Positions 12,720-25,087 of a stretch of DNA of 64,000 nt are shown piece by piece. The notes under the pieces were generated by a model. It did no database searches. It saw nothing but the letters and a program-made list of their open reading frames with translations, and was not told the origin of the DNA. Origin of the DNA: Dasypus novemcinctus (taxonomy: Eukaryota > Chordata > Mammalia > Cingulata > Dasypodidae); contig NC_080698.1 of the NCBI RefSeq assembly GCF_030445035.2, positions 317,501 through 381,500 of the forward strand, read 5' to 3'. The translations under genes were made by a program, and so were the position numbers. Position 1 is the first letter of the stretch. Every line of letters begins with the position of its first letter.

Positions 12720-13126
12720 AAAAGATTTATTTATTTTTTCTCTCCCCTTCCCCCCACACCTCAGTTGTCTGTTCTCTCTGTCTATTTGCTGCATGTCCTT
12801 CTTTGTCCAATTCTGTTCTTGTCAGCGGCACGGAAATCTGTGTTTCTTTTTGTTGCGTCATCTTATTGTGTCAGCTCTCTGTGTGTGCAGCGCCATTCCT
12901 GTGCAGGCTGCTCTTTCCTTCGCGCTGAGCGGCTCTCCTTATGGGGTGCGCTCCTTGCGCGTGGGGCTCCCCTACGTGGGGACATCCTTGCATGGCATGG
13001 CACTCCTTGCATGCATCAGCACTGCGCATGGGCCAGCAGCACACAGGTCAAGGAGGCCCAGGGTTTAAATCGCGGACCTCCCATGTGGTAGATGGACACC
13101 CTAACCACTGGGCCAAGTCTGCTTCC
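12720..13126 (-). mobile_element. DAS SINE inside the L1
   Basis: Same structure and orientation as the copy at 11.7 kb, with head at the right end (GGCCAAGTCTGCTTCC on the plus strand) and tail at the left. Imperfect flanking repeats TTTAGCCTAGTTTTT (from 12,702) and TTTAGCTGGTTTT (from 13,128) are probably the target duplication. Confidence 0.85.
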
Positions 13127-14655
13127 CTTTAGCTGGTTTTGAAATTGGGAAATGAGAGTCCTCCAACTTTTTTCTTTTTCAAGGTTGCTTTGGCTGTTCA
13201 GGGCCTCCTTATAATATAATTGCATATGACTTTGATGATTGGCTTTTTCTTTTCTGCAAAAAGCTTGCTGGAACTTTTGTAGGGATTTTGTTGAATCTGT
13301 AGATCACTTTGGGTAGTACTGACATTTTAACAATATTAAGTCTTCCAGTCTATGGACATGGGATATCTTTCTACTTATTTAAGTCTTCCTTAATTTCTTT
13401 CAGGAATATTTTTAGCTTTTAGTATACAAGCTAAATTTATTCCTAGATAAATTGGTTAAATTTATTCCTAGATACTTGATTTTTTTATATGCTATTTTTA
13501 ATGGATTTTTTTCTTGATTTCCTTTTAGGATTTTATTGCTGATGTGTAGAAACACAACTGATTTTTGCATGTTGATCTTGTATACAACTTTGCTGAATTC
13601 ATTTATGAGCTCTAATAGCTTTCTTGTGAATTCTTTGGAAATTTTTCTATATAGGATCATGTCACCTGCAAATGGGAATAGTTTACCTCTTTCTTTCCAA
13701 TTTGAATGCCTTTGTTTCTTTTTCTTTCCTAATTGCTCTGGCTATCACTTCCAGCACAATGTTGAATAGCAATGGTGAAAACAGGCATCCTTATCTTGTT
13801 CTTGACTGTAAGGGGAAAGCTTTCAGCCTTTCACCATTGAGTATGATGTTAGCTATGAGTTTCTTGTAGATATTCTTTATCATGTTGAGAAAGTTCCCTT
13901 CTATGCGTATTTTTTTTGAGTGTTTTTTTTTAATTTTTATTAAGAAAGGGTACTGGATTTTCTCAAATGTCCTTTCTGCATCAATTGAGATGATCGCATA
14001 TGGCCTTTTTTCCTTCATTCAATTGATGTGATACATTACCTTGATTAATTTTCATATCTCAAACCACCCTTGCATTCCTGGGATAATCCCACTTTTCATG
14101 GTGTATCAACCTTTGATATTTGCATCTATATTCATAAGGGATGTTGATCTGTATTTTTCTCTTTTTGTTTTTTTTTTTTTTTTGATGCCTTTATCTGGCT
14201 TTGCTATTGGGATAATGTTGGTTTCATAGAGTGAGTTAGGAAGTGTTTTCTCCTCTTCAATTTTTTTGGAAGAGTTTGGGAAAATTGGTGTTACTTCTTC
14301 TTTGAATGTTTGGTAGAATTTACCAGTGAAACTACCTATCTTGTTTAGGAGTTTTCTTTGTTGGAAATTTTTTGATTCAATCTCTTTACTTGTTATTGGT
14401 CTGTTGAGATTTTCTATTTCTTCTTGAGTCTGTTAGATAATTTGTGTTTCTAGGAATTTGTCTGTTTCATCTAAGTTATCTTATCTGTTGGTATACAGTT
14501 GTTCATAGTATTCTCTTTTAACCCATTTACTTCTGTGAGGTCGAAATAAAGCCCCTACTTTCTTTTCTGATTTTAGTAAATCTGTATGTCTTTGCCAGTG
14601 TGGTTAAAGGTTTCCCAATTTTGTTGATCTTTTCAAAGAACCAATTTTTGGTTTC

Positions 14656-16138
14656 CCAACTGATTTTTGACAATGGTGCAAATGTAGTTCAATGGAGGAA
14701 GGAAAGCTGTGCTGGAACAATTGGTTATCCACAGGCAAAAGAGAGCTTCTAGTCAAATCTCGAAAGTAACTAAAAATGTACCATACACTTAACTGTAAAA
14801 AATTTAGAAAAAGACATAGGTGAAAAATTTCAGTGCTTTGGGACTCAGACTTCCCTCCAAAAACATGACCCATAGAAAGAAAACTTGATAAATTGTACCT
14901 TATCAAAATTAAACTTTTGTTCTTTGAATGATCTGGTGAAGAGATGAAAAGTCAGGCTCTAGATAGGGAGAAAATATTTGCAAACCATGTATCTGACAAA
15001 GGACTAAAATTTAGAATATATACAGAATTGTCAAATCACAGTGGGAAGAGCAGACAATCCAATTATAAAATGAACTAAATACTTAAATGGTTACTTCACT
15101 GAAGAGGATTTACAGATTGCAAAAAAGTACATGAATAGAGGCTTAACATTATTAACCATTGGGGAGATGCACATTAAAACCACAATGAAATATTGGAGTA
15201 GTTATAATAAAAAATAGTGATGACACCAATTGCTATGAGTATGTGGAGGAAATGGACCACTCATACATTGCTTGTGGGAATGTAAAATGTTACAGTCATT
15301 CTGGAAAATAGTTTGGTGATTTTTTTTAAACCCAAAGTGGACTTACCATACAACCTAGTGATTGTGCTCTTGGGTGTATATCCCAGAAAAGTGAAAACTT
15401 ATGTTCATACAAAAACCTGTATGTGAATGTTCATAGCAGCTTTCTCTGTCATAACTAAAGAGTGGAATCAACCCAGATGTCCTTCAGTGAATAAATGGTT
15501 AAGCAAACTTTCAAACATCCATAATATACTTAACAAAAAAGACTGAACTATTGATACACCCAAGAACTTGGATGGATCTCAAGTGAATTATGCCTAATTA
15601 AAAAAAAAAGCCAATTTCAAAGATTACATTCTGTATGACTCACTCATATGACATTATTGAAATGACAAAATTATAGAGATGAGAAGTAGATTATTGGTTG
15701 CCAGTAGGTAGGGAAAGGGTAAGGAGCGCAGTGGCTGTGCTTTTAACAGAGTGACTCTGTGTATCTTCACTGTGGTGAATCTATACATATAATAAAGTTT
15801 CATAGACCAAATGTGCATGGGACAGCAGATGTAGCTCAGTGGTTGAGCACCTGCTTCCCATGTACTAAGTCCTGTGTTCTACTCCTGCACTTCCTAAAAA
15901 AAACATGCACACACACCACACACACACATACACACACAAATGAAGGCATGAAAAACTGGTGGTTTTGAATAAGATTAATGAGTTCTATCAATGTCAATTT
16001 CCTGATTGTGTTATTATACTATAGTTATGCAAGGTGTTTCCATCTGGGGAAACTGAATGAAGGGTATATGAGATTTCCTTAAATTATCTCATAACTGCAT
16101 GCGAATCTACAATGATCTCAAAACAAAAAGTTAAAAAG
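14656..16138 (+). mobile_element. L1 3' region (sense)
   Basis: Plus-strand L1M-type sequence covering the end of ORF2 and the 3' UTR: the GAAAGTAACTAAAAATGTACC block near 14.76 kb, GGACTAAAATTTAGAATATATA near 15.0 kb, ACCACAATGAAATATTGGAGT near 15.18 kb, and a tail at about 16.1 kb ending in AAAAAG. Both this element and the antisense one to its left contain 3' UTR, so they are two separate insertions meeting head to head rather than one inverted insertion. Confidence 0.7.
15822..15938 (+). mobile_element. Short tRNA-type SINE with CA-rich tail
   Basis: Starts GGGACAGCAGATGTAGCTCA and carries the A-box-like TAGCTCAGTGGTTGAGC. It ends in CTTCCTAAAAAAAACATGC followed by a (CA)n stretch. It is the compact version of the armadillo SINE head and lies within the sense L1. 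Its B box is degraded (GTTCTACTCC). Confidence 0.8.
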
Positions 16139-17780
16139 AAGTGATTCAGAAGACTCTGATTGTGAAGAAGTTTTAGGAATACCTTAAATGATCTGTTTTG
16201 CTTACAAACTATTTTTATGTATGTGCAGAAGTGGTATATAATTAAATAAATATCTAAATAAATCTAAAAGAGATATTTCAGTAAGTGCAAAATAAAAATT
16301 CTAGATGATGAGAATAAAAGGGACCAGGAAAGTGCAAGTAAAATGCCTATGACTTACCATTTTATCATGCAGGTTTGTTTGAGGTATTGTCCTTTGTACT
16401 TCTCTCTGTCTTTTGAAGATGGAATAAAAATTAGAAACAGAGAATCCTATCCCAAAACAAAGAAAAAAAAGTGAAGTGAGAGGTGTAAGTGGAGACAATG
16501 GGTCTAGCGAACTCTTCAGCCTTTGTCGTGAAGGAGTAAAGAGAGATGGGGTGGGAGGAGGATGTGGGGTCCGTGTGTTTCAAGATGGGGAATATAGACT
16601 ATATTTGAGGGCTTATGGGATGACAAAGGGCAAGAACTAACTGTAGAGTGGATGAGGAGATACAAGATCTGGGGCTTGGGCTGCCTCTTGATTAGGGCAG
16701 GAACTCTGTCCATTTTAATAGGGAATGCAGAGAATATGCACATAGATTCAAGCAGGGTTGCCTATTTGCTGGTGGGAAGAGGAGAACGTTCCTGTCTGAT
16801 TCTCTCAATGCAGTGTACAGGATGTTAAGTTGAAAGCGAAATGTAATAGAGTAAGGTGCTGGTCCAAATGCAAATTTTCTGAGAAATAGTTACAGGCTCT
16901 TAAACTCCACCCACACTGAGGGGTGAAGGAGTAAGTGTCTTAGAGATGAAGGTGGAAGGTTTTTGAGGATGATTTCTTTGATGAGAGGGTCTACAGTGTA
17001 CCAGGATGATGTGTTGAAACCCATGCTCACTGGGGTGGTGCTGGGCATGGAGGACCTGTCTTATCTGACTTAGAGGCCAACCTCATGACCCTTGCAGATG
17101 CGAGGCATGGTGACTGATGTTTGACCTCCAGCTGGACCATTAAACAGCTGGAGATGGACTGGCCAGCTGCTGGACTAGAAGGCTAAGGAGAGGTGGCTGT
17201 ATTGGGATAGAGAGGCCTTCCTAGAATTAGTCATGGTAAAGACATGTAAGTGTTGCCATGGATCAGATGTGGATTATCTGAGAGCAGAAGTGCCAGTGTG
17301 AAATCACGTAACCGGCCGGCTCAGGGGGGACAAAGCACCCTGGCTGGCAGACCCTGGAGGTGGGACACATGTCACTCAGGACTGTGGAAGCCAGTGGGCA
17401 GATGAGCTGGAGGCAGTTCCATTACTCCCAACAAAGGAACCACAGGTGAGAGATCCTGAGGTATGAGAACTTTTTGATGAACCCATACATGCTTTCCCAG
17501 AAGGTCACTTTTAAACGTTGGTCAGGTTCAGAGAGCAGGACCTCACCTTACAACAGTGAGGGCAAGTTAAAACTTCCCACCTCATTTTCTCTCTCCAACC
17601 CCAAACCCCATAGGGGTCAGCTTTAAGAGAAGTCAATCACACCCCCTTCCCAGGAAGTCAGCAGCCCACCTACAGCTCAGACTTGAGGGAGGAGGTATAA
17701 CCAGAAGCTGTGGCCATTACATAGGGCTGACATTCTAAGTACCAAGCTGAGACTGTGTTTTGTGACCTATGGATTTATTA
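16139..17780 (-). mobile_element. CR1/L2-clade LINE remnant (tentative)
   Basis: The purine-rich segment 16.5-17.6 kb looks like the reverse complement of an ancient CR1/L2-type LINE: many GGGGAGG and GGAGATGG motifs, no open frame, and related pieces beyond the interrupting L1 unit at 17.9-19.9 kb. This is weak pattern resemblance. Treat it as unassigned if a repeat search does not support it. Confidence 0.3.
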
Positions 17781-17959
17781 TTACAGAAGAGTAACCAGAA
17801 TTTGTGGGACAATCCAAGAGTTCATTCAGAGGAGAATTACGGCTTTCTTACTGAATAAAATGTAAGGGGACACATGTTTGGGAGGGAGTTCTCCAGGCCA
17901 TGTACATAGGGTATATAAAAATGTTTGGATATATGTTGGGTATTTTCACAGTAGTTACA

Positions 17960-19915
17960 GTTACAAAAGACAACTGAGGGAGTGCTGAGTTCCTACTAGG
18001 GTAGCTCTGCCATGTTCCCCAATGGAACAGCAACATTCCTCCAAATGCAACAGCAAAGACCAACAAAGAAAGATGGTCCAATGATAAGCCCTTAATACTG
18101 ATGACTATGCTTATGAGCCTATGTGCCTGAAACATGAACTAGGCCTAGAGCTGCAGGGTGCCTAAGAGTTACCTCCTGAGAGCCTCCATGGGGCCACTCT
18201 CTAAGCCAAACTCGGCACGTAAATGCATTACCTTCCCCCCAGTGTGGGACATGACTGCCAGGGATGAGCTTCCCTGGCACCGAGGGATTACTACCAATCC
18301 TTAACTGGTGATAAAACTAGAAAGAGACCTTGAATAAAAGGGTCAACTTGGACCAGCAGAATATCTCAGCCTACATATAGGATGATGTGTTAAAAGCTGC
18401 TTTTTGACCTTGAATAAAAGGGGAAAATGGCAAAGACATGTGAGTTTAGATGGCTAAGAGTCTTCAAAAAAGAACCAGAAGGTCATCAGAGGGATTGCAC
18501 TTATGCATGCATCAGCAAGATCCCAGAGACAGCCAAAGTAGAGACAACCCCAAGTACTGGTGCTCCTGAGGGCGACAGAGACACACAGGTTGTATGGTCA
18601 TGGCAGATGGCTCTGAAGTTCAGTGCCATGCCAGTGGTCCCTACTTTGGAATTTGTGTTCCTGAGTGTGGTGGAGTTGAACTCAGATGTGACCTTTCTAC
18701 ACATGCCTCTTCTGTCACTTTTACTGAACCTGTGGTTGGTGTATACTCAGGAGACTTGAATCTCTGGACTGTCCATGTGCCAGCTGGGCCCTGAGCCTCA
18801 GCAGAGTTGCAACTCCTACTCTCTGGTTCATTGGACTTAACCAGGTCAGCTAACAGGGACGTGAAGATGGTCAACCACCAGGGAACCAAGAGTGCTTACA
18901 ACTGCAAGCAGGAGAATTGCATCCATCATCCACGTGGGATCTAAGCCCCCTCTTGATATAGAAGTGGAGTGAATATCACCATCCCGGGGTCCACAGGATG
19001 GAGGAATAAAATATAGATTAGAATGGACTTACTGATAGTCTACTATAGAACTGTTGTGACTAATAATGGAAGAAATTGTAGCACTGATGTGGAGAAAGTG
19101 GCCCTGGTAGTTGCAGGGAGAGGGAAGAATAAATGTGATGTGGGGGCATTTTCGGCACTTGGAGTTGTCCTAAATGATATTGCAGGGACAGATGCTGGAC
19201 ATTATATATCCTGCCATACCCACTGAATGTACTGGGGGAGAGTGTAAACTACAATGTAAACTATTATCCATGTGGTGCAGCAGTGCTCCAAAATGTATTC
19301 ACCAAATGCAATGAATGTGCCACAATGATGGAAGAAGTTGTTGCTGTGGGAGGAGTAGGGTGGGGGGGTGGGGTGGGGGGGGGGGATGTATGGGAACCTC
19401 TTATGTTTTTTGTTTTTTATTTTTTAAAGATTTATTTTTATTTATTTCTCTCCCCCTCCCCTCCCTCCCCCACCAGTTGTTTGCTCTCTGTGTCCATTTG
19501 CTGTGTGTTCTTCTGTGTCTGCTTGTATTCTTATCAATGGCACCAGGAATCTGTGTCTCTTTTTGTTGCGTCATCTTGCTGTGTCAGCTCTCCGTGTGTG
19601 TGGTGCCATTCCTGGGCAGGCTGTGCTTTTTTCGTGCTGGGCAATTCTCCTTATGGGGCGCACTCCTTGTGCGTGGGGCTCCCCTATGCAGGGGACGCCC
19701 CTGCATGGCACGGCACTCCTTGCATGCATCAGCACTGCATGTGGCCCGGCTCATCACACGGGTCAGGAGGCCCTGGGTTTGAACCTTGGACCTCCCATGT
19801 GGTAGGCAGACACCCTATCTGTTGGGCCAAATCTGCTTCCGCCTCTTATGTTTTTTTAATGTAACATTTTGTGTGATCTATTAACTGTAAAAAAAAGATA
19901 ATTAAAAAAGGAAAG
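17960..19915 (+). mobile_element. Lineage-specific L1 3' unit (long non-coding 3' region)
   Basis: About 1.5 kb of non-coding sequence (excluding an inserted SINE) ends in a G-rich tract (19,350-19,386), then TATGGGAACCTCTTATG, then a TAACATTTTGTGTGATCTATT block and an A-rich tail. Shorter copies with the same 3' end but different starts occur at about 35,166-35,690 and 56,500-56,660, the pattern left by 5'-truncated LINE insertions. A G-rich tract before the 3' end is typical of mammalian L1 3' UTRs. Its start reappears at 63,913 joined to L1 ORF1 sequence, supporting the L1 assignment. Confidence 0.65.
19412..19841 (-). mobile_element. DAS SINE inserted in the L1 3' unit
   Basis: Full-length minus-strand DAS SINE splitting the L1 3' unit just before its tail. 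Perfect 15-base duplications CCTCTTATGTTTTTT flank it at 19,397-19,411 and 19,842-19,856, so the SINE is the younger element. Confidence 0.92.
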
Positions 19916-19949
19916 AAAAGAAAAGAAATGGCATGCATTGAATACCAGA

Positions 19950-20600
19950 GTAAAAGTTGGGAGGCTAAACTGAGAATGAAAAAGGCAGGGATGGGAGTTG
20001 GAAGGTTTGAGGAGAGAGGAACAGATACAAAATTGCCATCTTGGTGGGAGAGAAAGTGAGCTTTCTAGGGAAATTCAATAAGGCTATCGGAACCCATGTA
20101 AGGTTTGTGTCCACAAACTTAAAGCAATGCCAAGGAGCAACTAGGGGGATTTTCTCCAACAACTTTCAGCTGTCTGTAGCAGGAGCAGAGATTGTAGAAA
20201 GCTGGGTTTTCTCAAGGAATTCAAGGTTTTCTCAGCCATGTAGGATGCTGGGAGAGAATTTGACAGTGTTGCAGGCATGTGATTATAAAGATGGACTGAG
20301 AAACCAGAGCTAGGTAAGGAGAGAATGGGGGCGATGGACGGTCAAAAGGCAGCAGAGTCAAAGGGTGGACGGCCTAAAGCATTTGGAGAAGTATTTCAGT
20401 GGGGTACTGGGTGAGGGGGTGATGAGGCTGGTGGAGTTGATGGTCAAAAATGTCCAGAAACGACCACACAAGAGCGAACGTGGGGTGGAAGAAATGATGA
20501 CTGGCTGCAAGGAAACCAAGGAACTGAGAAAACAGAGGTTTGGAAGAACCACCCTGAGCTTGAGGACAGGGATAGCTGTGTGACCGTGAACCAGGGGGCC
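19950..20600. other. Intergenic, possible ancient LINE remnant
   Basis: Purine-rich on the plus strand, similar in texture to 16.5-17.6 kb, and perhaps the other half of the same CR1/L2-type remnant split by the L1 unit. No frame or RNA is supportable. Confidence 0.3.
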
Positions 20601-20629
20601 CTGGCATTGATGAGCCACCGAGAAGAACC

Positions 20630-20748
20630 CAGGGATGCCGGTGGAGCTCAGTGGCTGAGCCCTGCTTCCCGCGTACGAGGCCCCAGGTTCAAGCCCTGGC
20701 ACCTCCTGAAAAACAAATGAATACACAAACAACAAAAAAAAAAAAACA
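20630..20748 (+). mobile_element. Short tRNA-type SINE
   Basis: Head GGATGCCGGTGGAGCTCAGTG with an A-box-like GGAGCTCAGTGGCTGAGC, a B-box-like GGTTCAAGCCC, a GGCACCTCCTGAAAAAC junction and an A-rich tail. Although tRNA-like, it lacks a plausible intact cloverleaf and is followed by a SINE tail, so it is not a tRNA gene. Confidence 0.85.
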
Positions 20749-20756
20749 CTCTCATT

Positions 20757-20843
20757 GGGGAGTAGATGTAGCCCAGTGGTTGAGCACCTGCTTCCTAGTT
20801 ACAAGGTCCCAGGTTCAATCCCTGGTGTCTCCTAAAAAAAAAA
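20757..20843 (+). mobile_element. Short tRNA-type SINE, second copy
   Basis: Begins GGGGAGTAGATGTAGCCCAG and has B box GGTTCAATCC and a CTCCTAAAAAAAAAAAG tail. It lies nine bases after the tail of the preceding copy, so the two form a tandem pair in the same orientation. Confidence 0.85.
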
Positions 20844-20859
20844 AGAACCCCAACCTGTT

Positions 20860-22650
20860 AGTGGTGATGACACCCTGAAGTTCAAATAGGCACAGTGGCA
20901 GGCAGGGTCAGGACTAGGCGAGGCAAGCAAGGCAGTCTCCACGTGCACGTGCCCGAGGACGAGTGTTCCCTGAAGTTTGCCCCCATGGACCCGACTTGCT
21001 TCCCTTGCCCCAGTGGACCATGGTAGAGGGACAGTGCTGTCCCCAGAGAGGGGAGAGGGGGGCCTATTCTGAGGCACGGATTTGGGAAGGGTCCAAATGA
21101 TCGTGTAGGGGCTTCTTGATGGAGCAGAAACACTGCTCCACAGCGGTGAGCGCAGTCACCAGGTGGTCAGGAGGGGGCCTTGCTGCCCGCAGCCCAGGGG
21201 CTTCCTTCCACAGTCTCGGGTGCTCTGAGTGCTCGGGCCCAGTTCCTGGCTCCCTGACCCAGCGACTTAGCCCAAGGCCGTGGGTGCCAGGACGAGGCCC
21301 GTGGCAGCTTCTGGAGAAAGGCCCGGTTTGGAGTCTTGCTGCACACCGTGGAATTCCAAAGGGGGCCACGGGCTCTTGTGGATTTCTTGGGGATCTTCTC
21401 AGCTTACTGGCTGGAACCGGAACCTGTAGTTAACTTTTCGTTCATCTCAGAACGGTTGTGAGGGAGACAGGATTCCCTTGCGCCCGAGACGGTCACCACC
21501 GTGCGTCCGCAGTGCTGGGCGGGCAGATGAGGTGCGTCGGTGCAAGAGTCAGATGGGGCGAGAGGGTCTGCCGGGGGCACCAAGAGCCTCTGCCGCAGGG
21601 GAAATGGGGGGATGTCGGAAGAGCCGCCGGTCAGGACCACTGGCCAAGGTGCTGGCGTGGCCGTGGACCTCCATGTGGGCAGGAGGTTGCCGGCCAGCAG
21701 CCCATGCCCAGTGGGGAGGGGACGCAGCGCTGCCCTTCCGGAGGCCGTGCAGGGACAGTGGGCGGGATGGGCGCTCCACTCCTGCCCTTTGACCCGCGTG
21801 TCACTGGGCTGGGGAGGACGTGCCCCCAAGTTGTGCCCAGAGCGAGGAGTGGTTGGTCGGCGAGTGCTCCTCTCTGGAAAAATGAGGGTGGGGCGGAGGG
21901 GGCTTCACGACCCTGCCACCAGCGGGCAGCCAAGAAGCTCGTGCCCGGAGGCGGTCTTGAGGAGCAGGCTTGGTGGGGAGGATCCCGTCCCCGCGGCTGG
22001 CTGGGGCGGTGGGAGGGCTCAGGAAGCTGTCCAGGCGGTCGAGGTAGCGGTCCAGAGCTTGGGGCAGGCACCTGCACCGTCCAGGGGAGAGGCAGGAGCC
22101 TGCGTCAGAGCAGTGACGACACGCATGGCGAGAGGGCAGGTTTGGGGCAGAATCCACGGAGCCCAGCGACGGCTGGCTGCGGAAAGGCAGCCTCCTAGGT
22201 GGACCTGGGCGTCCAGGCCGGGTGGTCTGGTGGCGAGCGGTGCCTGAACAGGGCAGGGAGGCTGGCGTGGGAGCGCTGAGGGCCGGGAGCGATTCGGGGA
22301 CAGCCGGGAGGCGGTGGGGCCTGCTGCTTCAAGGCTGCTCCCTCCGTCGGGAAGCCCTGGGAGCTCAGCTTCGGGAGCTGAGCGCTTTTGCTTTCCTATT
22401 GCAGATCTGCTGGTCTCGTCACAAAGCCTTTTCTCCTTTAACCCTTACACAGCATTTTGATCTCCTTTGCACCGCCTTGGTGGTTGTGCATGGCAGGAAT
22501 CTTTGCTGCCCTGGGTAGACAAGGAGAGTTACTCGGGGAAGCTGTGACACGGGAGCAGGGAGGGCCTGGAGTCAAGGCCAGAGCTTCCTCCCTCTGGCTC
22601 GGAATGTAGGAGGGCTCGGTGCTGCTAGCCCCCGAGCTGAGAGCGCTTGC
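20860..22650. other. GC-rich intergenic block, no gene recognised
   Basis: CpG-containing, GC-rich DNA with overlapping frames of 235-246 residues on the plus strand and 148 on the minus. The translations are low-complexity (Gly, Arg, Pro, Ala), differ completely between frames and match no domain I know. The segment 22,196-22,330 is related to 24,481-24,610, suggesting a shared old repeat, possibly CR1/L2-type. I leave the block unassigned. Confidence 0.35.
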
Positions 22651-22765
22651 TCGGATCATTGGCAGACACCCTCCACTTCCAAGGGGTTGGGGGCTTCCTC
22701 GCTAACTGCGTGAAGCATCATCATTCAACAGGCACACACGCAGGTGCACCTTCATATTGCTTTAT

Positions 22766-23166
22766 TTTTTTTAATTATTTATTTCTCTCTCCCTGCCCCC
22801 ATTGTCTGCTCTCTGTGTCCATTCGCTGTGTGTTCTTCTGTGTCTGTTTCTGTTCTTGTCAGTGGCACCGGGAACGTTTGTCTTTTTTTGTTGTGTCATC
22901 TTGCTGCATCAGCTCTCCATGTGTGCGGTGCCACTCCTGGGCAGGCTGTGCTTCTTTCTCACAGGGCAGCTCTCCTTGCGGGGCACACTCCTTGCATGTG
23001 GGGCTCCCCTACACGGGGGACGCCCCTGTGTGGCACAGCGCTCCTTGTGCGCATCAGCACTGCGTGTGGGCCAGCTCACTACATGGGTCAGGAGGCCCAG
23101 GGTTTGAACACTGGACCTCCCATGTGGTAGGCGGATGCTCTATCCGTTGAGCCAAATCCACTTTCC
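22766..23166 (-). mobile_element. DAS SINE with 13-bp target duplication
   Basis: Minus-strand copy with head at the right (GAGCCAAATCCACTTTCC on the plus strand). The flanking duplications CATATTGCTTTAT lie at 22,753-22,765 and 23,167-23,179. Confidence 0.9.
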
Positions 23167-23179
23167 CATATTGCTTTAT

Positions 23180-25079
23180 AATGTGACTAAATCTGTATGC
23201 AGGAACAGCCACATTTCTAATAATCAATCAACTCAGTTCCAGCCAGAAAAAAAAAAAAAAGTCTTCTTCATCACACCCTGTTCCACGGCGAGGGGGCAGC
23301 CTTAGAGGCTTCAGCCAGCTCGCAGAGACTCACAAGCTCAGGACCCCCGGGACAGCTCCTGCCTGCTCTTCCCCTCCCCAAGTTTCTGTGTAATTGGTCA
23401 CTGAGGCAAGAAAGCTCTTTAGAAAACACAAATCCAGACTTTCGGGAGTTTTTGCCTGTCCCCGGACTCCTTCCTTCTTTTGGGACATGCCTCAACTTTT
23501 TGGGGGTTGGGGAGAAGGAGTCGTCAAGCCCCTGCCCCATTGCCTGCAGTCTCCCTGGAGATGCCCGTGAAACCCCACGCCTTCCCTGGCTGGAGCTGGC
23601 CACCTGGGTGCACTCCCACTGGAATCTGAATCCTGACTGGAAGCCCACAGGGAAAAGAGCTAAACTAGTTGTGTCCATTAGGGCCTGGTCCCCAGAAATC
23701 TACCTAGCCTTGCCTGCTGTCCTGCTGATCGTTCAGCAATTTTTCCCATTCTGAGAACTTCCCCATAGCCTTCCAGTGATTTTTTTATGCTAGAATTCAT
23801 TTCTGTTGCTTTTAAGCATGTAACTCTGACAGGGAAATTGTTACCTGGAGGTGGGTTACCAGTAAGAGGCCCGCACCTGTGGCACTGGCCATGCCGAGGT
23901 GGGCTGTAGGACATGGAGATGCTGCCATCCTTGATTCTGGTCCTGAAAATTTCTATTATATTGGTAGTTGTAGTTATTGCATCTGGAGACTCAGACCATC
24001 TGCCTCTTGCAGCTGGATTTAAGGGCTTTGATAGAAAAACTCCAGGATTTGGAAAGGCGTGGACTACTTTTCTTGCAGGCTTAGTAATGTCACATGCAAA
24101 ATGACAAGCTGTCTGAGCTGGCCGTGTGCATGTAGAAGGGGAGGCCTTTCTTGTGCATGGCCAGCCACCCAGGTAGCTGTCTCAGAGTCTTTCATGACAC
24201 TAATATTGGTGGAGAAGAGCAGCATGTTGGAAACAGTGGTGTGAGCTGTGTGCATCGCCTCATGATTGCTCCTTTAGGGATGCCATTGGAAATGGTGGCA
24301 GTATTTAAACCAGATAAACTGGAAAATGCTACAGCTTGATAGCTGATTTCTAACCATTCTCTGGCACACCACTGGTTGGAAATGCAGAGGTGCAGGTAAG
24401 AAGCCAGATGTGCCCACTCTACCCCTGCAGGAGACTCACCTTGCACTCCCTGTGGGTCTCCAAGGGGAGACGTTGTCATAGCTGAATCTGAGCATCCAAG
24501 CCGGCTGGACCAAGAGGAAAACGGTACCTGAACCAGGGCAGGGGACACTGGAGGCTGGTGTGGAAATGCAGAGGGTGTGGGAACGATTCGGGGACATCCA
24601 GGTGGTGGGACGTAGGTCAAAGGAGACTTTACTCCACTTTAAAGAGCTCTCCATTGGGATACAGTCAGGGGTTAAGAGCAGGGGAACTGGGCCTCCACAC
24701 CCAGGCCTATTGTTTTTCATCACCCCTGACTTAGGCTGGGATGAGGCCATTCAGGCGAGGGCTGAGAGGGGGTGGCAGGAGGTCTGTTGATAAATGACAT
24801 TAGCATGCAGCTCCCCAGTCTGGACTGAAAGACCGTAACCCAAGATCGAAGAAGTTGGTAAATGCAAATGTGAGAAATCTATTATAATTTTAAGGGAGTT
24901 GTATTGGCAGAGAAACTTCAGTCCAGGAAAGCAAAGGCCAGTGATTGCTCAGACCTGAAGGCAATGCCCAGGGCCCTGACTTGGTGTTAACACAAAGTGC
25001 AAGGAAACCCCCAGTTCCTTAGAAGCGGGACTTCCCAGTACCCCTGAATCCTGAGGAAACAGGAAAGGAATGAGGGATT
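23180..25079. other. Intergenic, no gene recognised
   Basis: No assignable frame. The 24,481-24,610 segment repeats 22,196-22,330 in direct orientation (shared ACGATTCGGGGACA core). Stops interrupt every frame near the few conserved-looking stretches. Confidence 0.35.
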
Positions 25080-25087
25080 CTCTAGAG

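Larger units (their letters stand above)
10876..14655 (-). mobile_element. L1 element, ORF2 and 3' UTR, broken, split by two SINEs
   Basis: On the minus strand the segment 13,791-14,018 translates to the L1 ORF2 reverse-transcriptase core (IISIDAERTF, GNFLNMIKNIY, ANIILNGERLKAFPL). The segment 13,412-13,660 gives the following ORF2 region ([22 protein letters not shown]). The 11.1-11.6 kb part is 3' region, with a recognisable ORF2 C-terminal remnant. Frames are interrupted by stops and shifts, so it is inactive. Two DAS SINEs (11,664-12,078 and about 12,720-13,126) sit inside it, so they are younger than this L1. Confidence 0.8.

Noticed and set aside
10876..16138. One L1 inverted by twin priming
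   Set aside because: Both the antisense and sense halves contain 3' UTR sequence. Twin priming would split one element without duplicating the 3' end, so two insertions are more likely.
20757..20843. tRNA gene
   Set aside because: A- and B-box-like sequences are present, but the arm pairings are poor, it has an A-rich tail, and related copies exist nearby. It is a tRNA-derived SINE.
21458..22247. Frames of 246 and 235 residues, plus strand
   Set aside because: GC-rich composition, low-complexity translation, no domain, no splice or promoter context, and competing frames on the other strand.
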